A stretch of DNA of 64,000 nucleotides from Streptomyces tibetensis (GTDB taxonomy: Bacteria > Actinomycetota > Actinomycetes > Streptomycetales > Streptomycetaceae): contig NZ_SZVW01000013.1 in NCBI RefSeq assembly GCF_007655005.1, positions 62,001-126,000 of the forward strand, in the 5' to 3' direction. Of the stretch, positions 17,565 through 25,528 are shown in pieces. The notes beneath the pieces are model-generated. The model saw only the letters and a program-made list of their open reading frames with translations. It was not told the DNA's origin and ran no database searches. How positions within the stretch are numbered: position 1 is the stretch's first letter; every line of letters begins with the position of its first letter. The translations under genes were made by a program, and so were the position numbers.

Positions 17565-18017
17565 GTGGCCACCTTGTTGATCGTCCATCACACGCCCTCG
17601 CCGAACTGCCAGGCGATGTTCGAAGCCGTCGTCTCCGGGGCGAGTGACCCCGAGATCGAGAACGTCCGGGTCGTCCGCGTGCCCGCGCTGTCCGCCACCG
17701 CCTCCGACGTCCTCGCCGCCGACGGCTTCCTTCTGGGCACTCCCGCGAACCTCGGCTACATGTCCGGAGCGCTCAAGCACTTCTTCGACCAGGTCTACTA
17801 CCCGTGCCTGGACGCCACCCGCGGCCGCCCCTTCGGCTACTGGGTGCACGGCGGCAACGACGTCACCGGAGCGGTACGCGGCATCGAGTCGGTCACGACG
17901 GGCCTCGGCTGGCGCCGCACCGCCGAGGCCGTGACCGTGACCGGCGAGCCGGACAAGGGCGACCTCGAACGGTGCTGGGAACTGGGCGCGACGGTCGCCG
18001 CCGGACTCATGGGCTGA
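17565..18017 (+). CDS. Flavodoxin/NAD(P)H-dependent FMN reductase-fold protein, 150 aa
   Basis: Flavodoxin-like fold: beta strand LLIVHHTPSPN with its phosphate-binding loop, then GFLLGTPANLGYMSGALKHFFD (FMN-ring loop) and FGYWVHGGNDVTGAV. The GTG at 17565 gives MATLLIVHHTPS directly at the first strand and is preferred over the GTG at 17532, which lies close to the terminator hairpin. It is likely a cytoplasmic flavin-dependent reductase; the substrate is not evident. It converges on the YihY gene with 13 bases between. Confidence 0.82.
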   Translation: MATLLIVHHTPSPNCQAMFEAVVSGASDPEIENVRVVRVPALSATASDVLAADGFLLGTPANLGYMSGALKHFFDQVYYPCLDATRGRPFGYWVHGGNDVTGAVRGIESVTTGLGWRRTAEAVTVTGEPDKGDLERCWELGATVAAGLMG

Positions 18018-18030
18018 ACCGCACGGACCG

Positions 18031-19158
18031 TCAGGCCTCCTCCACCCGGCGCCGGTCCTGCTCGTCCCACGCCCGGGTGTCCCGCGGCTGGGTGTACGGC
18101 TCGGCCTCGGGCGGATGCCCACCGGCGATGGCCCGTTGGCGCACCGTCTCCGCGTCGAACTCCAGACCCAGCAGGATCGCCAGGTTGGTGATCCACAGCC
18201 AGACGAGGAAGACGATGACACCGGCCATGGTGCCGTAGGTCTTGTTGTACGAGGCGAAGTTGGCCACGTAGACCGCGAAGCCGGCGGAGGCGACCATCCA
18301 GATCAGCAGGGCCAGCAGACTGCCGGGCGTGATCCAGCGGAAGCCCTTCACCTTGGCGTTCGGGGTCGCCCAGTAAAGGATCGCGATCATGGTCGTCACC
18401 AGCAGCACCAGCACCGGCCACTTCGCGAACGTCCACACCGTCAGGGCGGTGTCACCGATGCCCAGGGTCGTCCCCACCTGCCGGGCGAGCCCACCCGTGA
18501 AGACCACGATCAGCGCACTGATCACGGCCATCACCATCAGCACGACCGTCACACCCACCCGCACCGGCAGCAGCTTCCACACCGGCCGGCCCTCGGGCAT
18601 GTCGTAGACGGCGTTGGCCGAGCGGATGAACGCGGCCACGTAACCGGACGCCGACCACACCGCCAGCACGATGCCGACGATCGCCATCAGCGAGCCGATG
18701 CCGGCGTTGCCCTGCAACTGTTCGACGGCCCGGGTGATGATGTCGCGTGCCGAGCCGGGTGCCAGCTGCTGGACGTTCTCGAGCACCTTGTCCGTGGTCG
18801 ACTTGCCGGTGAGACCCAGCATCGACACCAGGACCAGCAGCGCCGGGAACAGTGCCAGCACACCGTAGTAGGTCAGCGCGGCCGCCCGGTCGGTCAGCTC
18901 GTCGTCCTTGAACTCCCGCAGACTTCCCTTCAATATCGCGCCCCACGACTTCCGTGGCAGGTCGGTCGGCGTGTCCGGCGCCGCACGCTCCACCTCGGGG
19001 CTCGGCCCGATCTCTTCGGAATCAGGGGCGTGGGCCTCCCGGCGTGCCTCCTCGGAAGTATCCGGGCGATCCGCCTCGGGCCCCGGGCGGGGGCTTTCCG
19101 GAGGCCGGGCCTCCGTCTCGTGGTGTTCTTTCCGTCCCGGAATATGCAGTTTCACCAT
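18031..19158 (-). CDS. YihY/BrkB-family inner-membrane protein, 375 aa
   Basis: Six-helix membrane protein of the YihY (formerly misnamed RNase BN) family. Residues 1-80 are a charged disordered tail. The family signature follows (ELTDRAAALTYYGVLALFPA), with LAVWSASGYVAAFIRSANAVY, RWITPGSLLALLIWM and VIVFLVWLWITNLAILLGLE near the C-terminus. Its role (lipid or solute transport, envelope maintenance) is unsettled in the family. The Shine-Dalgarno before 19158 is weak. It is divergent from the GNAT gene, with the shared upstream region holding a CebR-like palindrome. Confidence 0.88.
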   Translation of the reverse strand: MVKLHIPGRKEHHETEARPPESPRPGPEADRPDTSEEARREAHAPDSEEIGPSPEVERAAPDTPTDLPRKSWGAILKGSLREFKDDELTDRAAALTYYGVLALFPALLVLVSMLGLTGKSTTDKVLENVQQLAPGSARDIITRAVEQLQGNAGIGSLMAIVGIVLAVWSASGYVAAFIRSANAVYDMPEGRPVWKLLPVRVGVTVVLMVMAVISALIVVFTGGLARQVGTTLGIGDTALTVWTFAKWPVLVLLVTTMIAILYWATPNAKVKGFRWITPGSLLALLIWMVASAGFAVYVANFASYNKTYGTMAGVIVFLVWLWITNLAILLGLEFDAETVRQRAIAGGHPPEAEPYTQPRDTRAWDEQDRRRVEEA

Positions 19159-19258
19159 GTGAGCCGGGTAACCCCTGCCGAGGGCCTTAAGCCGTGCTCG
19201 TGCAGGCCGGGTGCGGGGCGCCGGCGTGAGGTGTCCGGAAGCTCGGCGGAAGGGGTTG

Positions 19259-19272
19259 AGGGAGCGCTCCCA
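19259..19272. promoter_or_regulatory. CebR-type operator, 13 of 14 match
   Basis: AGGGAGCGCTCCCA differs only in the first base from the published Streptomyces CebR site TGGGAGCGCTCCCA (LacI-family cellobiose/cellotriose-responsive repressor). It lies 18 bases before the GNAT start codon and about 100 bases upstream of the divergent YihY gene, so it could control either or both. Confidence 0.6.
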
Positions 19273-19290
19273 CAGCGGCACGATGCCACC

Positions 19291-19923
19291 ATGACCACAT
19301 CGCCCACCGTCCGCCCCTACCACCCCGAGGACCGCCCGGCCCTCGACGACATCTGCATCCGCACCGCCCACCGCGGCGAGGACAGCCGCCCCCACTACGC
19401 GGACCCTGGCATCTTCCCGGTGACCTTCGCCGCGCCGTACGCGCATCTGGAGCCGGACCTGGCCTTCGTGCTGGACGACGGGCACGGGCGGGCGGTCGGC
19501 TACATCCTAGGCACGGCCGACACCCCGCGCTTCGCCGAGGCATTCCGCACCACATGGCTGCCTCTGGTCGCCGACGCCTATCCGGAACCGCCCCGGCCGC
19601 CGCGTACCCCGGACGAGGTGATCGCGGGCTTGCTGCACCACCCCGAACGGATGGTTCTGCCCGAACTGGCCGCCTGCCCCGCGCATCTGCATATCGACCT
19701 GCTGCCCGCCTGGCAGGGCCGGGGCCACGGCCGCCGCCTGATGCGGACGTTCCTGCGGGCCCTGCAGGACGGGGGAGTCCCGGCCGTGCATCTGATCATG
19801 GCGACCGCCAACACTCGGGCCAGGGCCTTCTACGACCGCATGGGCTTCGAGGAGATCGACATCCCCGTGCCGGGTGAGGTCACCTGCCTCGGACGCGCCA
19901 CCAAGGAACTCGACCGGCTCTGA
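19291..19923 (+). CDS. GNAT-family N-acetyltransferase, 210 aa
   Basis: Acetyl-CoA-dependent acetyltransferase fold. TVRPYHPEDRPALDDICIRT starts the domain. The CoA pyrophosphate loop is LPAWQGRGHGRRLMRTFL (Q/R-x-x-G-x-G/A), and the family's C-terminal ANTRARAFYDRMGFEEI follows. Length and layout recall bacterial homologs annotated near O-GlcNAcase-type acetyltransferases, but the acceptor is unknown. A near-perfect CebR-type palindrome just upstream suggests response to plant-polymer sugars. Confidence 0.85.
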   Translation: MTTSPTVRPYHPEDRPALDDICIRTAHRGEDSRPHYADPGIFPVTFAAPYAHLEPDLAFVLDDGHGRAVGYILGTADTPRFAEAFRTTWLPLVADAYPEPPRPPRTPDEVIAGLLHHPERMVLPELAACPAHLHIDLLPAWQGRGHGRRLMRTFLRALQDGGVPAVHLIMATANTRARAFYDRMGFEEIDIPVPGEVTCLGRATKELDRL

Positions 19924-19987
19924 CTGACACGGAAGTGGCGCGATCGCACATTGCCGAGCCGCGGCATCGGGCGCACTCTATGCAAAG

Positions 19988-20001
19988 TGGGAGCGCTCCC
20001 A
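19988..20001. promoter_or_regulatory. Perfect CebR operator upstream of the LPMO gene
   Basis: TGGGAGCGCTCCCA is an exact 14-bp palindrome identical to the CebR operator known from Streptomyces cellulose-utilisation genes. It lies about 69 bases upstream of the LPMO start, so repression would be relieved by cello-oligosaccharides. This points to cellulose rather than chitin as the relevant polymer. Confidence 0.85.
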
Positions 20002-20069
20002 CCTCGAAACATGATCGAAAAACGTGAAACTGAACGCAGGGCAAACCCCCACATCCGAAAGAGGAGATC

Positions 20070-20750
20070 ATGAATTGTCATGGTCATGACTTACGAGCAT
20101 CCTGGTTCAGGTCCCGTCTGACGCTCGCCCTCAGCGTGCTGGTTGCCGCACTGCTCGGCCTCATTCCGTGGAGCGGCACCGCCGTGGCCCACGGCTCGGT
20201 CGTCGACCCGGCCTCCCGCAACTACGGCTGCTGGCTGCGCTGGGGCAGCGACCACCTGAACCCCGCGATGGCCCAGCAGGACCCCATGTGCTGGCAGGCG
20301 TGGCGGGCCGACGCCAACGCCATGTGGAACTGGAACGGCCTGTACCGCAACGGTTCCGGTGGGAACTTCCAGGCCGTCGTCCCCAACGGCCAACTGTGCA
20401 GCGGTGGCCGTACCGAGGGCGGCCGGTACAACTCCCTCGACGCGGTCGGCGCCTGGAAGACGACGGACATCACCGGCGACTTCACGGTGAAGCTCCACGA
20501 CCAGGCCAGTCACGGCGCCGACTACTTCCTGGTGTACGTCACGCGGCAGGGCTTCGACCCCACCACCCGGCCGCTGACGTGGAACGACCTCCAGCTCGTC
20601 AAGCGCACCGACAGGTACGCGCCCAGCCAGAACTACGAGATTCCGGTGAGCACTTCGGGACGGAGCGGCCGGCACATCGTGTACACGATCTGGCAGGCCT
20701 CGCACATGGACCAGACCTACTTCCTGTGTAGTGACGTGAACTTCCGCTGA
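20070..20750 (+). CDS. AA10 lytic polysaccharide monooxygenase (secreted, copper-dependent), 226 aa
   Basis: Oxidatively cleaves crystalline polysaccharide. The signal peptide ends at AVA-HGSVVDP, making His41 the new N-terminus and first ligand of the copper histidine brace. The second His is in QASHGADYF (His148, mature position 108). Conserved Cys pairs, DPMCWQAW and the C-terminal TYFLCSDVNF (axial aromatic) complete the family signature. It is a single domain without a carbohydrate-binding module. GAGGAG precedes the ATG. A perfect CebR box upstream implies induction by cellulose breakdown products. Confidence 0.93.
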   Translation: MNCHGHDLRASWFRSRLTLALSVLVAALLGLIPWSGTAVAHGSVVDPASRNYGCWLRWGSDHLNPAMAQQDPMCWQAWRADANAMWNWNGLYRNGSGGNFQAVVPNGQLCSGGRTEGGRYNSLDAVGAWKTTDITGDFTVKLHDQASHGADYFLVYVTRQGFDPTTRPLTWNDLQLVKRTDRYAPSQNYEIPVSTSGRSGRHIVYTIWQASHMDQTYFLCSDVNFR

Positions 20751-20758
20751 CCTGCGCC

Positions 20759-20787
20759 GCCCCGCCGGAGGGCGTGTCCGGCGGGGC
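20759..20787 (+). terminator. Hairpin terminator after the LPMO gene
   Basis: An 11-bp perfect stem (GCCCCGCCGGA / TCCGGCGGGGC) with a 7-base loop starts eight bases past the stop. Confidence 0.75.
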
Positions 20788-20915
20788 CCGGGCGGGTTCG
20801 GGCTTCATGAGAATTCTCCGAAAGTTTTCGAGGCGAGTGAACACAGCGGCGCTCCCGCACGTATGGGGCGAGGGGATTTTCATGCCCGGCACGCCACAAG
20901 CGCAGGAGAGCACCC

Positions 20916-23030
20916 TTGGGACGCAACACGCGAAGACGCCCTACCGGCCCACGACGCGCGACCTTCGCCGCATTCGCACTGATCCTCGGCGGAGGCGGGC
21001 TGATGGCCGCGAACGTCTACGCCTCGGCCACGGACGGTGGTTCGGGCGGTGACTCCGCCCAGACGCGGTCCGGCACGGGGGTCCGGACCGCGGGCGCCAC
21101 GATCGACTGCCCGGACGTCGGCAGCAAGCTGACCTCGGTCCCCGAGCAGGCGCGGGGGGAGGTCGACAAGGGACTCGCCCTCCTGGACGAGCAGATAGCC
21201 AAGGCCTACCAGCGGCTGAGCGAATCGGCCCAGCAGGTGCAGCAGGACCCCGGCTTCGCCGACAGCGCGGTCGTGAACCCGCTCAAGGAGAAGCGGGTCG
21301 CGACCCTCGAGCGCATCTCCATCGCCATCGACCGCGTGGGAGACCGCCCCGAAGGGCTCGACGCCCTCGCCGCCTGCACCCTCCAGGACGGCAACAAGCC
21401 TCCCGCGCAGGGCGAAGGCGAGGACGCCGACGCAACCGAGCAGCCCGGCCAGGAGCAGGGCCAGGCAGGCCAGGGGCAGCCGAACGGCCAGGGCGCCAAC
21501 GGCGGACAGGCGGGCAACGGCCCCGTCGCCGCCGACTTCGCGGACATCAAGAGCGTCCAGCCCAATGTGAACGACCCGCGCGAGGAGGGCGGCGCATCCC
21601 GCGGTTCCTTCGCCACCAGCTGCGGCGTGAACGAGAACGGGTTGTTCAACTCCGACAACATCATCGCCGCGCCGGGCGTCACCAACGGCGCCCACCACTT
21701 CCACGACTACGTCGGCAACCAGTCCAACAACGCCTTCGCCAGCGACCAGGACCTGGCGAAGGCCGAGACCAGCTGCGCCGACCAGGGCGACAAGTCGTCC
21801 TACTACTGGCCCGTCGTGCGTCTGCAGAACGGCGCCCAGGAGCAGGACGCCGGCAAGCCCGGCGGTGGCATCGAGGGCAACGCCGGCGAGATCGTGACGC
21901 CGAAGCAGGTCACGCTGACGTTCGTCGGCAACCCGCGCGAGAAGGTCACGGCCATGCCGCGGCTGCTGCGCATCATCACCGGCGACGCCAAGTCGTTCGT
22001 CAACGGCCCGGCCAACGCCAACGCCTCCTGGAGCTGCACCGGCTTCGAGGACCGGCAGCTGAAGGACAAGTACCCGCTGTGCCCTCAGGGCAGCGACGTC
22101 GTTCGGACCTTCAAGTTCCAGAGCTGCTGGGACGGTCGCAACATCGACAGCGCCAACCACCGTACGCACGTGGCGTTCGCGGACGCCGCAGGGAACTGCC
22201 CGTCCGGCTTCCGCCCCATCCCGCAGCTCGTCCAGCGCATCGTCTACGACGTCGACGCGCCGAGTCTGCAGGACGGCGGCCGTACGACACCGCTGTTCGC
22301 GGTCGACTCCTTCCCGGAGCAGCTGCACAAGCCGGTCACGGACCACGGCGACTTCATCAACATCTTCGACGAGGATCTGATGGGGGAGATGGTCGACTGC
22401 ATCAACGACGGCCGTAAGTGCGGAGCCGGAGCGGACGGCGGGCAGAACCCCGCACCGGGCGAGGAGCCCGAGGAGGAGCCCACCAAGACGCCGGAGCCCC
22501 CGCAGGAGGAGCCGACGAAGACTCCCGAGGCCCCGCAGGAGGAGCCGACGAAGACGCCGGAGCCCCCGCAGGGGGAGCCGACGAAGGCGCCGGAGGCCCC
22601 GCAGAACGGCGACGGAGGCGGCAACAAGCCCGGTGACAAGGGCGACGGTGACGACGGCAAGGGTGAGGCCCCGAAGCCCCCGGCGGACAAGCCGGTCCCC
22701 GAACCGGAGCCCGGTGACGCGTCCACGGCCCCGGGCACGGCACAGCCCGAGGTGAAGGCGACCGCCTCGGCCGACGGCGGCAACGCCGCCGGGGAGGACG
22801 GCGGGCCGAAGGACGATGGCGGCGAGGACGCGGACGGCCTCGGCGAGTCGCAGGCCGTCGGCACGGCGACCAGTGCCGCCCCGACCCCGTCGGCCCCGTC
22901 CCGTACCGAGCCCCAGGCGGTCGGCGAGGGCGGCCTGGCCGACACCGGAGCGCAGCTCTGGCCGGCCGCGGCGGGCGCAGTGCTGGTCATCGCGGGCTTC
23001 GTCGTCCTGCGCCGGGTACGGCGCGGCTAG
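20916..23030 (+). CDS. DUF1996 secreted protein with C-terminal LAxTG-like sorting signal, 704 aa
   Basis: The TTG start at 20916 is chosen for AGGAG seven bases upstream. The N-terminal signal/anchor is RRATFAAFALILGGGGLMAA. Residues about 45-150 are helical; a Gln/Gly-rich linker follows. The DUF1996 domain (about 215-490) contains NGAHHFHDYVGN, FQSCWDGRNIDSANHRTHV and FEDRQLKDKYPLCP with many Cys and His. Next is a Pro/Glu-rich spacer with an 11-residue repeat (EPTKTPEAPQE type). At the C-terminus LADTG is followed by a hydrophobic helix and RRVRRG, as in class E sortase substrates. It is probably displayed on the cell wall; its activity is unknown. Confidence 0.85.
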   Translation: MGRNTRRRPTGPRRATFAAFALILGGGGLMAANVYASATDGGSGGDSAQTRSGTGVRTAGATIDCPDVGSKLTSVPEQARGEVDKGLALLDEQIAKAYQRLSESAQQVQQDPGFADSAVVNPLKEKRVATLERISIAIDRVGDRPEGLDALAACTLQDGNKPPAQGEGEDADATEQPGQEQGQAGQGQPNGQGANGGQAGNGPVAADFADIKSVQPNVNDPREEGGASRGSFATSCGVNENGLFNSDNIIAAPGVTNGAHHFHDYVGNQSNNAFASDQDLAKAETSCADQGDKSSYYWPVVRLQNGAQEQDAGKPGGGIEGNAGEIVTPKQVTLTFVGNPREKVTAMPRLLRIITGDAKSFVNGPANANASWSCTGFEDRQLKDKYPLCPQGSDVVRTFKFQSCWDGRNIDSANHRTHVAFADAAGNCPSGFRPIPQLVQRIVYDVDAPSLQDGGRTTPLFAVDSFPEQLHKPVTDHGDFINIFDEDLMGEMVDCINDGRKCGAGADGGQNPAPGEEPEEEPTKTPEPPQEEPTKTPEAPQEEPTKTPEPPQGEPTKAPEAPQNGDGGGNKPGDKGDGDDGKGEAPKPPADKPVPEPEPGDASTAPGTAQPEVKATASADGGNAAGEDGGPKDDGGEDADGLGESQAVGTATSAAPTPSAPSRTEPQAVGEGGLADTGAQLWPAAAGAVLVIAGFVVLRRVRRG

Positions 23031-23094
23031 AAGCCACGCCCGGACGTGAGCCGTGAACGGCGGCGGGATCCCCACCGGACCCCGCCGCCGTCCC

Positions 23095-23690
23095 GCGTCC
23101 CGGGCCTTGAGCCCGTGCTCCGGCCGCGCGTCCCGCCGAGCTCCTGCTCCGGCCGCGCGTCCCGGGTCGAGCCCGTGCTCCGGCCGCGCATCCCGCCGAG
23201 CTCCTGCTCCGGCCGCGCGTCCCGGGCCGAGCCCGTGCTCCGGCCGCGCATCCCGCCGGGCTCCTGCTCCGGCCGCGCGTCCCGGGTCGAGCCCGTGCTC
23301 CGGCTCAGCGTCCCGGGCTTGAGCCGTCCTCCGGCCGCGTGTCCCGGGCCGGGCCCGTGCTCCGGCCGCGCATCCCGCCGAGCTCCTGCTCCGGCCGCGC
23401 GTCCCGGGTCGAGCCCGTGCTCCGGCTCAGCGTCCCGGGCTTGAGCCGTGCTCCGGCCGCGTGTCCCGGGCCGGGCCCGTGCTCCGGCCGCGCATCCCGC
23501 CGAGCTCCTGCTCCGGCCGCGCGTCCCGGGCGGGCCCTGCTCCGGCTCAGCGTCCCGGGCCGAGCCCCTGCTCCGGCCGCCTGTCCCGGGCCAAGCCCGT
23601 GTTCCCGACGCGCATCCCGCCGAGCTCCTGCTCCGGCCCCGCGTTCCGGCCCGCGCCCCGGCCCCGCGCCCCGCCCCCCGTGTTCCGGCA
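23095..23690. repeat. GC-rich tandem repeat array, ~30/60-bp units with 120-bp higher-order copies
   Basis: Three 60-bp units in exact phase (23101, 23161, 23221) differ by only a few bases. Each is made of two ~30-bp halves built on GTGCTCCGGCCGCGC and TCCCGCCGAGCTCCTGC. From 23281 a derived 120/121-bp block, with CGGCTCAGCGTCCCGGGCTT inserted, is present twice, followed by decayed copies to about 23690. Several frames stay open on both strands because the unit is a multiple of three. No start with a ribosome site supports translation, so I treat it as non-coding. Confidence 0.85.
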
Positions 23691-23733
23691 CCCTTCGACG
23701 GCCGCCGAAGGGTCCACCCTCTAGCGTGACCCC

Positions 23734-23778
23734 ATGAACCTCACCGGGAGTGGCACGAGTGGCGGAGCGGCGGCGTGA
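23734..23778 (+). other. 14-codon leader ORF overlapping the start of the TauE/SafE gene
   Basis: ATG at 23734 opens a 14-codon frame (MNLTGSGTSGGAAA) whose TGA at 23776 overlaps the permease GTG as GTGA. This could couple translation or simply be chance. No clear Shine-Dalgarno precedes it. Confidence 0.35.
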
Positions 23779-24542
23779 CACCGTGGGAGATGGCCGCCGT
23801 GCTCGCCGCCGGCACGGGCGCCGGAGCCGTCAACGCCGTCGTCGGCTCGGGAACGCTGATCACCTTCCCGGTGCTGCTGGCCGCCGGACTGCCCCCGGTC
23901 ACCGCCACGGTGTCCAACGGGCTGGGCCTGGTCCCCGGTTCCGTCACCGCGGTCCTCGGCTATCGCGAGGAACTGCGCGGTCAGGGCAGGCGCGTCCTGC
24001 TGCTCGGCATCGGCGCCGTACTGGGCGGCCTCACGGGCGCCGTACTGCTGCTGACCCTGCCCGCGTCGGCGTTCGAGCGGATCGTGCCGATCCTGGTGGG
24101 CCTCGCCCTCATCCTGGTCGCGTGCCAGCCCTGGATCGCGAAGAGGGTGCGCCGCCGTCGTGAGACGGGGAGCAGCCCCGTGCGCCGTGACGGCGGATTC
24201 TTGCTGTTCACCGGGTTGACGCTGGCCAGCGTCTACGGCGGCTACTTCTCCGCCGCGCAGGGCATCATCTACGTCTCCCTGATGGGCATGCTGCTCGACG
24301 AGACGCTCCAGCGGCTCAACGCCGTGAAGAACGTGCTGGCCGCCGTCGTCAACACCGTCGCCGCCGTAGTGTTCCTGTTCTTCGCCCACTTCGACTGGAC
24401 GGCCGTCCTGCTCATCGCCGCCGGATCGGCGCTCGGCGGTCTGGTCGGAGCCAGAACGGGACGCCGCTTCAGCCCCGCCGTCCTGCGGACCCTGATCGTG
24501 TCGGTCGGCACCGTCGCCCTCGTCCACCTGGTGCTGCACTGA
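23775..24542 (+). CDS. TauE/SafE (TSUP) family permease, 255 aa
   Basis: Integral-membrane exporter family for sulfite, sulfonates or other small anions. About eight hydrophobic helices are seen. The first family repeat is GAVNAVVGSGTLITFPVLLA and the second is around ASVYGGYFSAAQGIIYVSLM, the paired G-x-G-x-G motifs of TSUP proteins. The GTG start follows a short overlapping leader frame. The gene is isolated between the repeat array and a convergent gene. The substrate is not evident. Confidence 0.88.
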   Translation: MTPWEMAAVLAAGTGAGAVNAVVGSGTLITFPVLLAAGLPPVTATVSNGLGLVPGSVTAVLGYREELRGQGRRVLLLGIGAVLGGLTGAVLLLTLPASAFERIVPILVGLALILVACQPWIAKRVRRRRETGSSPVRRDGGFLLFTGLTLASVYGGYFSAAQGIIYVSLMGMLLDETLQRLNAVKNVLAAVVNTVAAVVFLFFAHFDWTAVLLIAAGSALGGLVGARTGRRFSPAVLRTLIVSVGTVALVHLVLH

Positions 24543-24596
24543 CCGCGGCCGCCCCTCATCGCAGCAGGGCCCGTTCGGCCCGGCGCGTACGGCGGA

Positions 24597-24636
24597 CGCC
24601 CGGGGAGGGAGGTTCTCAGCCCTCCCGGCCCGGGCG
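24597..24636. terminator. Imperfect GC-rich hairpin between convergent genes
   Basis: CGCCCGGGG-AGGG pairs with CCCTCCC-GGCCCGGGCG with a small bulge, between the permease stop and the stop of the convergent DUF2382 gene. Confidence 0.4.
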
Positions 24637-24647
24637 CCCGGTGGAGA

Positions 24648-25436
24648 TCAGCGGCGGCGCCGCTGGTCCCCTTGCTCGTCGGTCCCCTCGGTTTCGATAC
24701 GTTCCTTGCGGACCTCGCCGGTGACGGTCTCCTCCTCCGTGACTTCCTCGGTGGTCAGGCGGACCCGCTCCTTCGGCACGGCCCTGGTCTCCACCACCGG
24801 CTGCTCTTCGTACAGCGTGACGTCGTGTTCCGCCTCGGTGATGTCCGGTCCGGCCATCGCCCTGTCCCGGTTGGTTTCGGTGATGGGCTCCCGCTCGACG
24901 CGGACCTCTTCGTGGCGTACGGGGACGGTGTACTGCTGCTCTTCGGTGACGACGTACTTGCGCAGCCGCGCCCGGCCGGCCTCATGGCGTTCGACACCGA
25001 CGTGCATTTCCTCCTCGGACCGCGTCATCGCGTCGTCGGCGGCGCCGGTTGTGCCGGTTGTGCCGGTGGTGCCGGGCGCCTGGCCGGTACCGGAGTGCGG
25101 GCCCTGCCAGGCGGCGTCCCAGTCGATGCCGTAGTACTGGTACAGGCGCTGCTCCTCCTGTTCGGACAGGTGGCCGCCGGCATCTATGTCGACGTTGGGC
25201 GCGTCCTTGACCTGGTCCTTGGCGTACGGCACTTCGAGGTGGTCCTCGACGAGGGCCGCATCGTGGATGGGTACGAAGGACTCGCTGGTGCCGAACAGGC
25301 CCGTCCGTACGCTGACCCACTCGGGCTCGCCGGTCATGTCGTCGAAGAAGACGTGCCTGGCGTCGCCGATCTTGTCGCCCCTGGCGTCATGGACCGGGTG
25401 GTCCAGCACGGTGGCGATCTGCTCTCGGGTGATCAT
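24648..25436 (-). CDS. PRC-barrel and DUF2382 domain stress protein, 262 aa
   Basis: ATG at 25436 has AGGAG eight bases upstream. Residues about 1-85 form a PRC barrel (MITREQIATVLDHPVHDARG through FVPIHDAALVEDHLEVPYAK). A Gly/Thr-rich linker follows (GTTGTTGTTGAA). The DUF2382 repeat region at about 150-255 has alternating Glu/Arg strands (RLRKYVVTEEQQYTVPVRHE and VTLYEEQPVVETRAVPKERV). Proteins of this layout are associated with stress responses in bacteria and sit here beside envelope/stress genes. It is cytoplasmic with no signal peptide. Biochemical function is unknown. Confidence 0.87.
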   Translation of the reverse strand: MITREQIATVLDHPVHDARGDKIGDARHVFFDDMTGEPEWVSVRTGLFGTSESFVPIHDAALVEDHLEVPYAKDQVKDAPNVDIDAGGHLSEQEEQRLYQYYGIDWDAAWQGPHSGTGQAPGTTGTTGTTGAADDAMTRSEEEMHVGVERHEAGRARLRKYVVTEEQQYTVPVRHEEVRVEREPITETNRDRAMAGPDITEAEHDVTLYEEQPVVETRAVPKERVRLTTEEVTEEETVTGEVRKERIETEGTDEQGDQRRRR

Positions 25437-25528
25437 TGCGATATCTCCTGAAATCTTCATATGGGCGGTCGGCCGACGGGCTCGGGCTGTGCTTGTCTCC
25501 GAGTGCGGCCGGTCGGGCGGCGGGGTGC

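Noticed and set aside
23046..23781. Coding frames through the tandem repeat array on both strands
   Set aside because: Openness results from a repeat length divisible by three. There is no ribosome site, and the translation is pure repeat of Arg/Pro/Ser/Cys.
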